The notes: a model not told the origin generated them from the letters alone. A DNA stretch of 64,000 nt from Streptomyces camponoticapitis (GCF_014646115.1 NZ_BMMV01000012.1:166455-230454); one strand, 5' to 3'. Shown: positions 25,111-34,467, counted from the stretch's first letter. Numbers and translations are program-made.

Positions 25111-26935
25111 GAAGAACGACCACCAGCCACCCGGCACGGCGCGGCCCGACGCGGCGCCCGACTGGGAGAAGCGCTTCCGGGCACCGCGCGTCTCGCTGCC
25201 CGAGTGGGCCGAGGACGCGCCCGACCGCGCGCTCTTCGTGTCCAATGCGACGGGCACGTACGAGCTGTACGCGTGGGACCGCGCCACCGGCGCCCAGCGG
25301 CAGGTCACCGACCGCCCGAACGGCACCACGGACGGCGTGCTGACCCCGGACGGCCGGTGGATCTGGTGGTTCAGCGACACCGACGGCGACGAGTTCGGTG
25401 TGTGGAAGCGGCAGCCCTTCGGCGCCGGCGCCGACGAGCCCACCGGCCCTGACGAGCCCGCCGCCCCCGGCATCGCCCCGGCCTACCCCAGCGGGCTCGC
25501 CCTCGGCCGTGACGGGACGGCGGTCGTCGGGTGCTCCACGGACGAGGACGGCTCGACGATCCATGTCCTCCCCGCCGGCGGCACCCCGGTCGAGATCTAC
25601 CGGCACCGCGAGTCCGCCGGCGTCGGCGACCTGTCGCACGACGGGACGCTGATCGCCGTCGAGCACACCGAGCACGGCGACGCGATGCACTCCGCCCTGC
25701 GCGTGGTCCGCCTCGACGGCACGACGATCGCCGAGCTGGACGACACCAACGGCGGCAAGCTCGAACTGGGCCTGGCCGTCCTCGGTTTCGCCCCGGTCGA
25801 CGGCGACACCCGCCTTCTCGTCGGGCATCAGCGGCGTGGCCGCTGGGAGCCCGTCGTGTGGGACGTGGCCACCGGCGAGGAGACCGATCTGGCGATCGAG
25901 CTGCCCGGAGACGTATCGGCCGAGTGGTATCCGGACGGGTCCGCGCTGCTGATCGTGCACAGCTTCGAGGCGCGCAGCGAGCTGTGGCGCTACGACTTCG
26001 CGACGCGCTCGCTGATCGAGGTCGCGACGCCCGCCGGGACGGTGTCGGGTGCGACCGCCAGGCCCGACGGCTCGGTGGAGTACCTGTGGTCCTCGGCGGC
26101 CCACCCGCCGGTGGTGCGGTCCACGTCGGGCGGTGTCGTGCTCGACCCGCCGGGGGCGAAGGCGCCTGAGTCCGTGCCGGTGACGGACGTCTGGGTGGAG
26201 GGGCCCGGCGGCCCGATCCACGCGCTGGTGCAGCGGCCGGCGGGCGAAGGGCCGTTCCCGGCGGTCTTCGAGATCCACGGCGGGCCGACCGCGCACGACC
26301 GGGACTCCTTCACGGCGGGCCCGGCGGCCTGGGTGGACCACGGCTTCGCGGTCGTACGCGTCAACTACCGCGGCTCCACCGGCTACGGCCGCGAGTGGAC
26401 CGACGCGCTCAAGCACCGCGTCGGCCTGATCGAGCTGGAGGACATCGCGGCCGTCCGCGCGTGGGCGGTGTCCTCCGGTCTCGCCGACCCCGCGAAGCTC
26501 GTGCTCTCCGGCGGCTCGTGGGGCGGCTATCTGACGCTGCTGGGGCTCGGCACCCAGCCGGACGCGTGGGCGCTGGGGCTGGCGGCCGTCCCCGTGGCCG
26601 ACTACGTCACGGCGTACCACGACGAGATGGAGGCCCTGAAGTCCATGGACCGCACGCTGCTCGGGGGTACGCCGGAGGAGGTCCCCGAGCGGTACGAGGC
26701 GTCGTCGCCGCTGACGTACGTGGACGACGTGCGCGCGCCGGTCTACATCTCGGCCGGCCTGAACGACCCGCGCTGCCCGATCCAGCAGGTGGAGAACTAC
26801 GTCGACCGGCTGGCGGCACGCGGGGCGGCGCACGAGGTGTACCGGTACGACGCGGGGCACGGGTCCCTGGTGGTCGAGGAGCGGATCAAGCAGGTCCGGC
26901 TGGAGCTGGACTTCGCGGAGCGGCACCTCCGGTAG
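25103..26935 (+). CDS. S9-family (prolyl oligopeptidase-type) serine peptidase
   Basis: 610 residues, no signal peptide. The N-terminal ~340 residues form a beta-propeller with repeated WDxxTG-type strands. The C-terminal alpha/beta-hydrolase domain has GGSWGGYL (Ser near 470), the acid in AGLNDPRCP (~553) and His in AGHGSLV (~586). The start follows GGGAGG by 3 bases. It acts on peptides in the cytoplasm, probably as an acylaminoacyl- or oligopeptidase. Confidence 0.9.
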   Translation: MTEKNDHQPPGTARPDAAPDWEKRFRAPRVSLPEWAEDAPDRALFVSNATGTYELYAWDRATGAQRQVTDRPNGTTDGVLTPDGRWIWWFSDTDGDEFGVWKRQPFGAGADEPTGPDEPAAPGIAPAYPSGLALGRDGTAVVGCSTDEDGSTIHVLPAGGTPVEIYRHRESAGVGDLSHDGTLIAVEHTEHGDAMHSALRVVRLDGTTIAELDDTNGGKLELGLAVLGFAPVDGDTRLLVGHQRRGRWEPVVWDVATGEETDLAIELPGDVSAEWYPDGSALLIVHSFEARSELWRYDFATRSLIEVATPAGTVSGATARPDGSVEYLWSSAAHPPVVRSTSGGVVLDPPGAKAPESVPVTDVWVEGPGGPIHALVQRPAGEGPFPAVFEIHGGPTAHDRDSFTAGPAAWVDHGFAVVRVNYRGSTGYGREWTDALKHRVGLIELEDIAAVRAWAVSSGLADPAKLVLSGGSWGGYLTLLGLGTQPDAWALGLAAVPVADYVTAYHDEMEALKSMDRTLLGGTPEEVPERYEASSPLTYVDDVRAPVYISAGLNDPRCPIQQVENYVDRLAARGAAHEVYRYDAGHGSLVVEERIKQVRLELDFAERHLR

Positions 26936-27002
26936 GGCGTTCCGGGAGCCCGGACGGCCCGCGCCCGCGGTCCGTCCGGGGTTCGTGCCCGAACCCGCCC
27001 CC

Positions 27003-27020
27003 AGCGCCCGCGCGGGCGCT
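27003..27020. terminator. Perfect 18-bp palindrome upstream of the SURF1 gene
   Basis: AGCGCCCGCGCGGGCGCT is perfectly self-complementary. It lies 67 bp after the peptidase stop and 15 bp before the SURF1 start. A GC-only hairpin without a T tract is a common Streptomyces terminator form. Confidence 0.45.
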
Positions 27021-27035
27021 GCGTACCGTAGAGGG

Positions 27036-27788
27036 GTGTACCGGTTCCTGCTGACGCCCCGCTGGTGGGGCATCAATGTCTTCGTGCTGCTCGCCATCCC
27101 CTTCTGTGTCTTCATGGGGACCTGGCAGCTCGGCCGTTTCGAGGACCGCGTCGACTCGCACCGGAGCGCCGAGGCCGCGCCCGACCCGGGGAAGCGGGCC
27201 GCCGCGCCGCTCGCGGAGCTGCTGCCGGTCGATCAGGAGACCTCGGGCCGGCATGCCACGGCGACCGGCAGGTACGCGGACCAACTCGTCGTCCCGAACC
27301 GGGAGTTGGACGAGAAGCCCGGGTCCTACGTGCTGGCGCTCCTGCGGACCGACGGCGGCAGGGCGCTGCCCGTCGTACGCGGCTGGCTGCCGGCCGGCGA
27401 GGCCGTGCCCCCGGCCCCGAAGGGCGAGGTCAGTGTGACCGGCGCGCTCCAGGCGCCGGAGAACTCGGGCACCGACGGCGCCGACTCCCGCGGCGGGCTG
27501 CCGCCCGGGCAGGTCGGCATCATCAGCGGGGCGTCACTGGTCAACCTCGTGCCCTACGCGGTGTACGACGCCTGGGTCACGGTCACCGAGCCCGAGGCCG
27601 GTCTCACGCCCGTACCGGCGCAGGCGCCGCAGGGCAGCGGGCTCGACCTGAAGGCGTTCCAGAACCTCGGGTACACGGGCGAGTGGTTCGTCTTCGTCGC
27701 GTTCGTGATCTTCATGTGGTTCCGGCTGTTCCGGCGCGAGACAGAGGCCATCAAGGACCGCGCGCTGGGCCTGGAGACGGCGGCGTAA
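27036..27788 (+). CDS. SURF1-like cytochrome oxidase biogenesis protein
   Basis: 250 residues with the SURF1 layout: an N-terminal membrane helix (INVFVLLAIPFCVFMGTWQL, ~10-30), an external domain with VPNRELDEKPGSYVL and RGWLPAG, and a C-terminal helix (WFVFVAFVIFMWFRLF). WQLGRFE directly after the first helix is the family signature. It helps assemble the aa3-type oxidase. GTG 27036 lies just downstream of a TACCGT -10-like box. Confidence 0.9.
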   Translation: MYRFLLTPRWWGINVFVLLAIPFCVFMGTWQLGRFEDRVDSHRSAEAAPDPGKRAAAPLAELLPVDQETSGRHATATGRYADQLVVPNRELDEKPGSYVLALLRTDGGRALPVVRGWLPAGEAVPPAPKGEVSVTGALQAPENSGTDGADSRGGLPPGQVGIISGASLVNLVPYAVYDAWVTVTEPEAGLTPVPAQAPQGSGLDLKAFQNLGYTGEWFVFVAFVIFMWFRLFRRETEAIKDRALGLETAA

Positions 27789-27885
27789 CCCCGGCACGTC
27801 CGACCTCGGCGGCGTGACTCCGCCGTGTCCGACCCCGGCGGCCCGACCCCGGCGCGTCCGTCCTCACGCCCAGAGGCGCCAGGCC

Positions 27886-29193
27886 CTACGACGCCTCCAG
27901 CACACCCGTCCGGTAGATCTTCCCCGCGCACGCGTTGTCGATCGTCGCCGCCGCCGGCTCCGAGCCGGACTCCGGCGTGTGTACGACGTCGATGCTGCCG
28001 TCCTCGGGCTCCCCGTCGTCGCTGCCGAGCTGCGGCTCCGTCTCGATCGGCGTCGATCCGGTGCCGTTCGTCGCCCCGCCCGTCTCGCCCTCCGTGGGCG
28101 ACGGGTCCGGTGACGGCTCGTCGGTCGGACAGGTCTCCGTCGGCACCCAGGCGAACTTCACCTCGTACGCCCCCGACGGCGGCAGCACCAGGCTGGTCGC
28201 CTCCTGCGAGGGGTCGGGCAGGCCGGTCGCGGCGTCGCCGGCGATGTGGTCCACCACTTGGATCTTGTCGGGGTCGGCGGCGCCCGCAGTCTGGAAGACG
28301 ACGGACCCGTGGCCGCTGACCGAGCAGTTGGTGCCGGAGACGTTGGAGATCCGGAAGCTGCCGTAGACCGCGCCCTCGGAGTCCGGTTCGCCCGCCTGGG
28401 AGCTCACCTGGAGCTGGCTCGCGTGGCAGGTGGCGGTGGAGCTGGTGAAGCTGCTCTCGGGGTCGTTGTCGAAACCACCGGTCGTACCGCCGGTGGAACC
28501 GCCGATACCCGTCTCGGGCGAGTCCTCGTCGCCCGGACCGCTCTGTTCGTCGTCGGTCTTGCCGGAGGGGCCTGAGCCCTGCGTCTCACTGTCCTTCGGG
28601 CCGCCGTCGGAGCCGGTGCCGCCCTGCACCTGCTCGCCGTGGCCCACGTTGAAAGACTTGTCGTCCGAGGAGCTGCCGGTGTTGGCGACATGCACGAAAG
28701 CCGGCACCGCCGTACTGATCAGCAGCGCCGCAGCCGCGACCCCGACGAAGGCCTGGCGCTTGCGCGCGCGCCTCGCGGGCACGGCCCGCCTCAGATGGTC
28801 GAGGGCTCCGGGCGACGGCTCGATCTCCTGGACGGCTCCGTGCAGGAGCCGGCGCAGCGCCAACTCGTCGGGGATACCGCCGTCGTCACCGTGACCGCCG
28901 TCGTCACCGTGACCACCGCCGCCGTCACCGGCGCCCGCGCCCCCTTCCCCGCGGCCGAAGATCGCCGCGAGGGGCTGGGGCTGAGTCACGTCCGTCTGCC
29001 GATCCACCTCGGCCTGGGGGGCACCGCCGGCGGCGCCTTCCGCGCCTGGCGTGCCGTCGTCCGCACTGTGCAGGTCTCCGCCCGGTTCTTCTTCCGGCCC
29101 GTGGTTCACAGTTCCATTTCCAGTCGACTCGCTCGTCGGACCGTCCGGCCCCTCCGGCCTTCCGTGGTCCTGGTCATGCTCGTGCCCGTTCAT
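27886..29193 (-). CDS. Single-pass membrane protein coupled to the sigma factor
   Basis: 435 residues. Residues 1-105 are acidic and low-complexity. Residues ~115-140 hold a conserved LLHGAVQEIEPSPGALDHLR and a basic stretch. One membrane helix follows (~146-166), then a Ser/Gly/Asp linker and an external domain with cysteines (CHASQLQVSS, TNCSVSG, NACAGK). The last part looks like a DUF4232-type domain. The ATG overlaps the sigma stop by 4 bp, so it may be an anti-sigma-like partner; it has no zinc-binding anti-sigma motif. Confidence 0.7.
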   Translation of the reverse strand: MNGHEHDQDHGRPEGPDGPTSESTGNGTVNHGPEEEPGGDLHSADDGTPGAEGAAGGAPQAEVDRQTDVTQPQPLAAIFGRGEGGAGAGDGGGGHGDDGGHGDDGGIPDELALRRLLHGAVQEIEPSPGALDHLRRAVPARRARKRQAFVGVAAAALLISTAVPAFVHVANTGSSSDDKSFNVGHGEQVQGGTGSDGGPKDSETQGSGPSGKTDDEQSGPGDEDSPETGIGGSTGGTTGGFDNDPESSFTSSTATCHASQLQVSSQAGEPDSEGAVYGSFRISNVSGTNCSVSGHGSVVFQTAGAADPDKIQVVDHIAGDAATGLPDPSQEATSLVLPPSGAYEVKFAWVPTETCPTDEPSPDPSPTEGETGGATNGTGSTPIETEPQLGSDDGEPEDGSIDVVHTPESGSEPAAATIDNACAGKIYRTGVLEAS

Positions 29194-29765
29194 GCCGTGG
29201 CCTCCATGGCGATACGCAGCGCCGCGATGCCTCGCGAGCCGTACGCCTTCACCGAGCCCAGGGATATGCCGAGTGTCTCGGAGACCTGTGCCTCCGTCAT
29301 GTCGGCGAAGTAGCGCAGCACCAGTACCTCGCGCTGGCGGCGCTGGAGGCCGCGCATCGCCTTGATCAGTGCGTCGCGCTCCAGCAGGTCGTACGCGCCT
29401 TCCTCGGCGCTCGCCATGTCGGGCATCGGCTTCGAGAGCAGCTTGAGCCCGAGGATGCGGCGGCGCAGCGCGGAGCGCGACAGGTTGACGACCGTCTGGC
29501 GCAGATACGCCAGGGTCTTCTCCGGTTCGCGTACGCGGTTGCGCGCCGAGTGCACACGGATGAAGGCCTCCTGGACGACGTCCTCGCAGGAGGCCGTGTC
29601 GTCCAGGAGCAGTGCCGCGAGGCCGAGCAGTGAGCGGTAGTGCTGTCGGTAGGTCTCGGTCAGATGATCGACGGTGGTACCTGCGGCCATCGCGTCGTCA
29701 GCGCCCTCGCGCCGGTCCGGAATACCGGCCGTACGCGCCGCGGGCATGGGAGCGATCACCGGCAT
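29190..29765 (-). CDS. SigE-family ECF-like RNA polymerase sigma factor
   Basis: 191 residues from ATG 29765; ATG 29690 is an alternative. Region 2 is HYRSLLGLAALLLDD through CEDVVQEAFIRVHS. Region 4 is GLQRRQREVLVLRYFADMTE and LGISLGSVKAYGSRG. This gene is conserved next to asd-ask in Streptomyces. It is translationally coupled to the membrane protein at 27886. Confidence 0.88.
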   Translation of the reverse strand: MPVIAPMPAARTAGIPDRREGADDAMAAGTTVDHLTETYRQHYRSLLGLAALLLDDTASCEDVVQEAFIRVHSARNRVREPEKTLAYLRQTVVNLSRSALRRRILGLKLLSKPMPDMASAEEGAYDLLERDALIKAMRGLQRRQREVLVLRYFADMTEAQVSETLGISLGSVKAYGSRGIAALRIAMEATA

Positions 29766-30215
29766 ACCACCGGGCCTGCGGGGTCGACGGCTCGGCCGCA
29801 CCGAAGTGCCGCGAACCGGGACGACCGCTGTGAAATCGAGAACCTCTGCCACGCCTGTTGGACACGCTGCCCCCGCCCAGGGTTGTACGCGTTCGCCACC
29901 ACATTTGACGATGCACCAATTGCCCTCATGCGTAACCGTTCTCCCCCACATGCCCCTTTTGCCAACGGCGGTACGGAGGGGCGACCCCTTAGACGCTTCC
30001 GGTCAACCGGCGGTTGCGCCAGGTCGAATGAGCATCGTCCGCCACCGGAACACCCCAGTTCAAGTGGCACAGACCGGCGATTTGCTCACAGCGTTTTCAC
30101 AGATTCTACAAACCGTCGGAGGGCCCGGCCGGGAGGGCACCCACTCAACTCCGTGCGCGCTTCCCACCGCCGGTTCAGCCCCTCACGACACCCCGGGCCC
30201 GTCTACGCGCCCCGG
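29766..30215. other. 450-bp gap between the sigma-factor gene and asd
   Basis: No gene is supported. The minus strand must carry the sigma promoter near 29770-29950. The stretch 30080-30115 is unusually AT-rich for this window (TTTTCACAGATTCTACAAA), so a regulatory site there is possible. I see no clear hairpin or repeat. Confidence 0.4.
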
Positions 30216-31274
30216 CTAGGGACCGGTGAACTCCCCGGCCACGGCCTCCGCGATCTGCGCGGTGTTGAGGGCCGCGCCCTTACGGAGGTTGTCGCCGCAC
30301 ACGAACAGCTCCAGCGCCCGCTCGTCGTCCAGCGAACGCCGGACCCGCCCCACCCAGGTCGGGTCGGTCCCCACCACGTCCGCCGGCGTCGGGAAGTCTC
30401 CCGCCGCCGGATTGTCGAACAGCACCACACCCGGCGACGTCGCCAGGATCTCGTGCGCCCGGTCGACCGTGACCGGGCCCTCGAAGCGCGCGTGCACGGC
30501 GAGCGAGTGCGTGGTGATCACGGGCACGTGCACACACGTCGCCGCGACCTTCAGATCGGGCAGATCGAGGATCTTCCGGGTCTCCTCGCGGATCGCCATC
30601 TCCTCGGACGACCAGCCGTCCGCCATGAGCGACCCGGCCCACGGGACGACGTTGAGCGCGAGCGGCCCGCCGAAGGGGCCGGTGATGTCGCCGACCGCGC
30701 GCCGTACGTCGCCGGGGTTCGTCCCCAGTTCCGTACCGGCCACGACCGACAGCTGCCGGCGCAGCGCCTCGACACCGTCCTGCCCGGCGGCGCTGACCGC
30801 CTGGTACGAGGAGACGACCAGCTCGCGCACCCCGAACTCGGCGTGCAGCGAGCCGACAGCGACGATCATCGAGAGCGTGGCGCAGCCCGGACTCGCGATG
30901 ATGCCGCGCGGACGGAGCCGTACGGCATGCGGGTTGAGCTCGGGCACCACGAGAGGCACCTGGTCATCCATGCGGAACGCGGCGGACGCGTCCACCACCA
31001 CGGCGCCCTGGGAGACCGCGACGGGTGCCCACTGGGCGGACACGGCGTCCGGTACGAGGAACAGCGCGACGTCCACGCCCGAGAGCGCGGCCTCGGTGAG
31101 CGCCAGGACCTCGGTCTCCTCGCCCCGTACGGTCAGCTTGCGGCCGGCCGCCCGGGGCGAGGCCAGAAGGCGGATCTCGCCCCAGACGTCCGCGTGCTGC
31201 GACAGGATCTGGAGCATGACGGCGCCGACGCCCCCGGTCGCGCCCACGACCGCGAGCGTCGGGCGGCCGTTCAT
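30216..31274 (-). CDS. asd: Aspartate-semialdehyde dehydrogenase
   Basis: 352 residues. NADP-binding VVGATGGVGAVM at the N-terminus, active-site Cys131 in SPGCATLSM, and later SLAVHARFEGPV and DNLRKGAALNTAQIAE fit the family. It reduces aspartyl-4-phosphate to the semialdehyde, the branch point to lysine/DAP, threonine and methionine. The usual NPNC context of the cysteine reads SPGC here. It follows ask by 25 bp, so the two form an operon. Confidence 0.93.
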   Translation of the reverse strand: MNGRPTLAVVGATGGVGAVMLQILSQHADVWGEIRLLASPRAAGRKLTVRGEETEVLALTEAALSGVDVALFLVPDAVSAQWAPVAVSQGAVVVDASAAFRMDDQVPLVVPELNPHAVRLRPRGIIASPGCATLSMIVAVGSLHAEFGVRELVVSSYQAVSAAGQDGVEALRRQLSVVAGTELGTNPGDVRRAVGDITGPFGGPLALNVVPWAGSLMADGWSSEEMAIREETRKILDLPDLKVAATCVHVPVITTHSLAVHARFEGPVTVDRAHEILATSPGVVLFDNPAAGDFPTPADVVGTDPTWVGRVRRSLDDERALELFVCGDNLRKGAALNTAQIAEAVAGEFTGP

Positions 31275-31299
31275 CGGCCCGCGCTTCCGCGACTCCCGC

Positions 31300-31821
31300 T
31301 CATCGTCCGGTGCCTCCGTAGACCACGGCCTCGTCCGTTTCGGTGTCCAGGCCGAAGGCGGTGTGCACCGCGCGTACGGCCTCGTTCACGTCGTCCGCGC
31401 GGGTGACGACCGAGATACGGATCTCGGAGGTCGAGATGAGCTCGATGTTCACACCCGCGTCGGACAGCGCCTCGAAGAAACCGGCCGTGACCCCGGGGTT
31501 CGTCTTCATACCGGCGCCGACGAGCGAGATCTTGCCGATCTGGTCGTCGTAGCGCAGCGAGTCGAAGCCGATCGTGCCCTTCGCCCTCTCCAGGGCGTCG
31601 ATGGCCTTGCGGCCCTCGGTCTTGGGGAGGGTGAAGGAGATGTCGGTCAGCCCGGTGGACGCGGCCGACACGTTCTGCACGACCATGTCGATGTTGATCT
31701 CCGCGTTCGCGATGGAACGGAAGATCGCGGCGGCCTCGCCGGGCTTGTCGGGGACACCGACGACGGTGATCTTGGCCTCGGAGACGTCGTGGGCGACTCC
31801 GGAGATGATGGCGTGCTCCAC
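31300..31821 (-). CDS. ask: Aspartokinase beta subunit from an internal in-frame start
   Basis: GTG 31821 begins VEHAIISGVAHD, the position where actinobacterial aspartokinases such as that of Corynebacterium start their beta subunit. AAGGGGACC lies 6-14 bases upstream as a ribosome site. The 173-residue product would contain only the two ACT domains and assemble with the full-length subunit. This is inferred from the family and not proven here. Confidence 0.6.
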   Translation of the reverse strand: MEHAIISGVAHDVSEAKITVVGVPDKPGEAAAIFRSIANAEINIDMVVQNVSAASTGLTDISFTLPKTEGRKAIDALERAKGTIGFDSLRYDDQIGKISLVGAGMKTNPGVTAGFFEALSDAGVNIELISTSEIRISVVTRADDVNEAVRAVHTAFGLDTETDEAVVYGGTGR

Positions 31822-32571
31822 CTGCTGGTCCCCTTGCGGCTCGTTGCTGACCCAGGTGCCGCGGAGTCCGGAGAAGGACGAGCGGACATGGATCGGGATG
31901 TTGTATCGGCGTGCGTACTCGACGCAGCGGTGCAGCAGCACCTTGGAGCCGGACGCCGCCAGCTCCAGCATGTCCTCGATGGAGATCCAGTCGATCTTCT
32001 GGGCCTTCGGGACGACGCGGGGGTCGGCCGTGAAGACGCCGTCCACGTCCGTGTAGATCTCACAGACCTCGGCGTCCAGCGCGGCGGCGAGGGCGACGGC
32101 CGTGGTGTCCGAGCCGCCCCTGCCGAGGGTGGTGATGTCCTTCTTGTCCTGGGACACACCCTGGAATCCGGCGACGATGGCGATGTTGCCCTCGTCCAGC
32201 GCGGTACGGATACGGCCGGGCGTGACATCGATGATGCGCGCCTTGTTGTGGACGGAGTCGGTGATGACGCCGGCCTGGCTGCCGGTGAACGACTGGGCCT
32301 CGTGGCCCAGGCTTTTGATCGCCATGGCCAGCAGCGCCATGGAGATCCGCTCTCCGGAGGTCAACAGCATGTCCAGTTCCCGACCCGCGGGGATCGGGGA
32401 CACCTGTTCGGCGAGGTCGGTCAGCTCGTCCGTCGTGTCGCCCATCGCGGATACCACGACGACCACTTGGTGGCCGTTCTTCTTGGCATCGACGATTCTC
32501 TTGGCAACGCGCTTGATGCCTTCGGCATCGGCAACGGAGGAGCCTCCGTACTTCTGCACGACAAGGCCCAC
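31300..32571 (-). CDS. ask: Aspartokinase (alpha subunit)
   Basis: 423 residues. The catalytic N-terminus has VQKYGGSSVAD, VVSAMGDTTD and TLGRGGSDTTAVALA. Two C-terminal ACT domains follow (TVVGVPDKPGEAAAIFRS, SLVGAGMKTNPGVTAGFF). It phosphorylates aspartate and is usually feedback-inhibited by lysine plus threonine. GTG 32571 has GAGGAG 5 bases upstream. An internal GTG at 31821 would give the regulatory beta subunit. Confidence 0.95.
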   Translation of the reverse strand: MGLVVQKYGGSSVADAEGIKRVAKRIVDAKKNGHQVVVVVSAMGDTTDELTDLAEQVSPIPAGRELDMLLTSGERISMALLAMAIKSLGHEAQSFTGSQAGVITDSVHNKARIIDVTPGRIRTALDEGNIAIVAGFQGVSQDKKDITTLGRGGSDTTAVALAAALDAEVCEIYTDVDGVFTADPRVVPKAQKIDWISIEDMLELAASGSKVLLHRCVEYARRYNIPIHVRSSFSGLRGTWVSNEPQGDQQVEHAIISGVAHDVSEAKITVVGVPDKPGEAAAIFRSIANAEINIDMVVQNVSAASTGLTDISFTLPKTEGRKAIDALERAKGTIGFDSLRYDDQIGKISLVGAGMKTNPGVTAGFFEALSDAGVNIELISTSEIRISVVTRADDVNEAVRAVHTAFGLDTETDEAVVYGGTGR

Positions 32572-32848
32572 GTGCGCTCCTCGATCAGTCATGCCGCAGT
32601 CGTTCATCACTGCGGTCGGCTCAGTCTAACGAGCAGCCGCATTCCACTTGGGATATATCGCATCGTGAGATACCCGGCTCACACCTTGATCACCCAGGAA
32701 GCGTTGCGGCTGTCCGGTGGACATCCATGCCCGGTATGAGGCGGCCCACGCCGAACGTGGGCCGGGTCACACGCCGATCACCCCCGGTTGGACCTGTTCC
32801 GGTTCCGCTTACACGCCTGCCCGGCTGTTCGGCCGCTCAGGCCCGGGT

Positions 32849-33013
32849 CTAACGGCCCTGGCCGGGATCGCTGTCCTGCCGCGTGACGTAAGCACTGCCC
32901 CGCTCGTCGGGCGACTGCACGGCGGCGGCGTTCGCGGGGAGACTGCCGGCCGCGGCGAGCCCACCGGCGGCGATGGCTCCGGCGACGACGCACTGGATGA
33001 TCTTTCCGTACAC
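32849..33013 (-). CDS. Small secreted peptide (54 aa)
   Basis: GTG 33013 has GGAGG 5-6 bases upstream. The product starts VYGKIIQCVVAGAIAAGGLA and has an Ala-rich core with cleavage likely near ANA-AA (residue ~33), leaving about 20 residues (SPDERGSAYVTRQD...). Many Streptomyces small exported peptides have this shape. It lies alone between ask and the APH-like gene. Upstream (33026-33049) AACGCCGATG is repeated twice. Confidence 0.65.
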   Translation of the reverse strand: MYGKIIQCVVAGAIAAGGLAAAGSLPANAAAVQSPDERGSAYVTRQDSDPGQGR

Positions 33014-33140
33014 GGGGGCCTCCGTAAGAACGCCGATGAACGCCGATGAGTGCCAACCAACGCCGACAGAGGCGTCATTAGGTCTATACGGAGGAACTGG
33101 TCGCCGGGTTCAACGGGAGTCAGGACGCGTACGCGGAGGG

Positions 33141-34064
33141 TTACCTCCAGGCGCCGGTCTCCGCCTCCGCTTCCGCCCACTCGTCCGAGATGGCCTCGTC
33201 GATCTGACGGCGGGTCTGCGCCGCCACGCGCGGGTCGGTCGCCGCGTAGTGCGTGTACGCGTTCAGCCCTGTTGCCAGCGCCCAGCCCCGCCCGCGCGCC
33301 CACGTCGCGTCGTCCACACCGAGCGCCGCGCGGAAGACGGGCCGGGTCGCGGCCGAAAGAGTGGTCCAGGCGACCATCAGGTCACAGGCGGGATCACCCA
33401 CGCCGAGCCCGCCGAAGTCGATGACGGCGCTGACGTGCCCGTCGGCGGTCAGCAGATTGCCCGTGTGGAAGTCGCCGTGGTACCAGACGGGTGCCGCGTC
33501 CCACCCGGGAGCGGCCAGCGCGGCGTCCCACACGCGGGTCATGGCGTCGGCGGCGGCGGCGCCGGTGCGGGCCTTGATGGCGGTGCGGGTCGCGTCGTCG
33601 CGAGCGATGAGCGACCAGCGGCTCAGACCGTGGCCGTCGCCCACCGTAGGCACTTGCTGAAGTGCCTTGAGAAACCCCCCTAGTTGACGGGCCGCCCCCT
33701 CGGGATCGGCGAACCCGTCCGCCGTCGCGACGCTCCCGTCGAGCCACCGCGTGACGGACCAGTGATACGGATACCCGAGCCCCGGCACCCCGAGCCCGAG
33801 CGGTACGGGTATGGCCAGGGGCAGTTGGGGCGCGAACCACGGCAGCCACGCGTGCTCCTTCTCCGCCTGCCCGGCGGCCCAGTCGCCTCTCGGCAGCCGT
33901 ACGGACATGTCGTCGCCGAGCAGAAAGATCACGTGATCGGACCCCCCGTCGGCCAGCCGCGTGACGGTCAGCCCGCCCCACCGCGGAAACTGCGCCGCCA
34001 ACAGCCCCCGCACAAGGTCGACACCGATCTCCGGCACGGTGTCCTGATGCCCCGCGTTCGACAC
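33141..34064 (-). CDS. Aminoglycoside phosphotransferase-family kinase
   Basis: 307 residues. The APH motifs are the catalytic loop WYHGDFHTGNLL with Asp near 192 and Asn ~197, and the metal-binding VIDFGGLGVGDPACDL. Lys is not obvious in the nucleotide strand (VIFLLGDDMSVRLPRGDW), where Arg58 may serve. Such proteins are often non-resistance small-molecule kinases. GTG 34064 follows GGAGGAGAG. Confidence 0.87.
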   Translation of the reverse strand: MSNAGHQDTVPEIGVDLVRGLLAAQFPRWGGLTVTRLADGGSDHVIFLLGDDMSVRLPRGDWAAGQAEKEHAWLPWFAPQLPLAIPVPLGLGVPGLGYPYHWSVTRWLDGSVATADGFADPEGAARQLGGFLKALQQVPTVGDGHGLSRWSLIARDDATRTAIKARTGAAAADAMTRVWDAALAAPGWDAAPVWYHGDFHTGNLLTADGHVSAVIDFGGLGVGDPACDLMVAWTTLSAATRPVFRAALGVDDATWARGRGWALATGLNAYTHYAATDPRVAAQTRRQIDEAISDEWAEAEAETGAWR

Positions 34065-34245
34065 GTACCGCTCTCCTCCACCGCCCCGCGCCCACCCGAC
34101 CGGCAGGCGACCGGGGGACAGTAGAGCACCGGCCCCACGGCGCGGTCGAACCCTTTCCGCCGCCGCCCGCGACGTACTCGTCGCGGCCGTCGCCCCGGAG
34201 TTCGCTCACTCCCCTGACCTCTCGACACATCGACCCACAAGGCCG

Positions 34246-34467
34246 CTAGCACTGGCCTGCCCCGTACGCGAGGAACGCCTCCCAGGCGGCGGCGGGGAGC
34301 GCCAGTTCGGGGCTGTCGGTGAGCTTGGAGTCCCGGACGTGGACGGCGGTGGGGCAGGCGGCGACCTCGACGCAGCTCGCGTCTTCGAAGTTGCTGTACG
34401 TGGACTTGCGCCACGCAAGGGCGACTTCGACGCAGCTCGCGTCTTCGCGGCCCTGCGGGATCGTCGG
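34246..34467 (-). pseudogene. DUF397 gene lacking a start codon
   Basis: The frame ending at TAG 34248 reads EDASCVEVALAWRKSTYSNF, then again EDASCVEVAACPTAVHVRDS, and ends AYGAGQC. This is the DUF397 pattern with an internal tandem duplication of the CVEVA segment. Going upstream the frame meets a TGA (34470-34468) with no ATG, GTG or TTG between, so the 5' end is lost. DUF397 genes normally follow an XRE regulator; none is present. The intact paralogue is at 58590. Confidence 0.6.

Noticed and set aside
33141..34064. Dedicated aminoglycoside-resistance gene
   Set aside because: APH-fold proteins without close identity to known resistance enzymes usually have other substrates. No supporting context is present.
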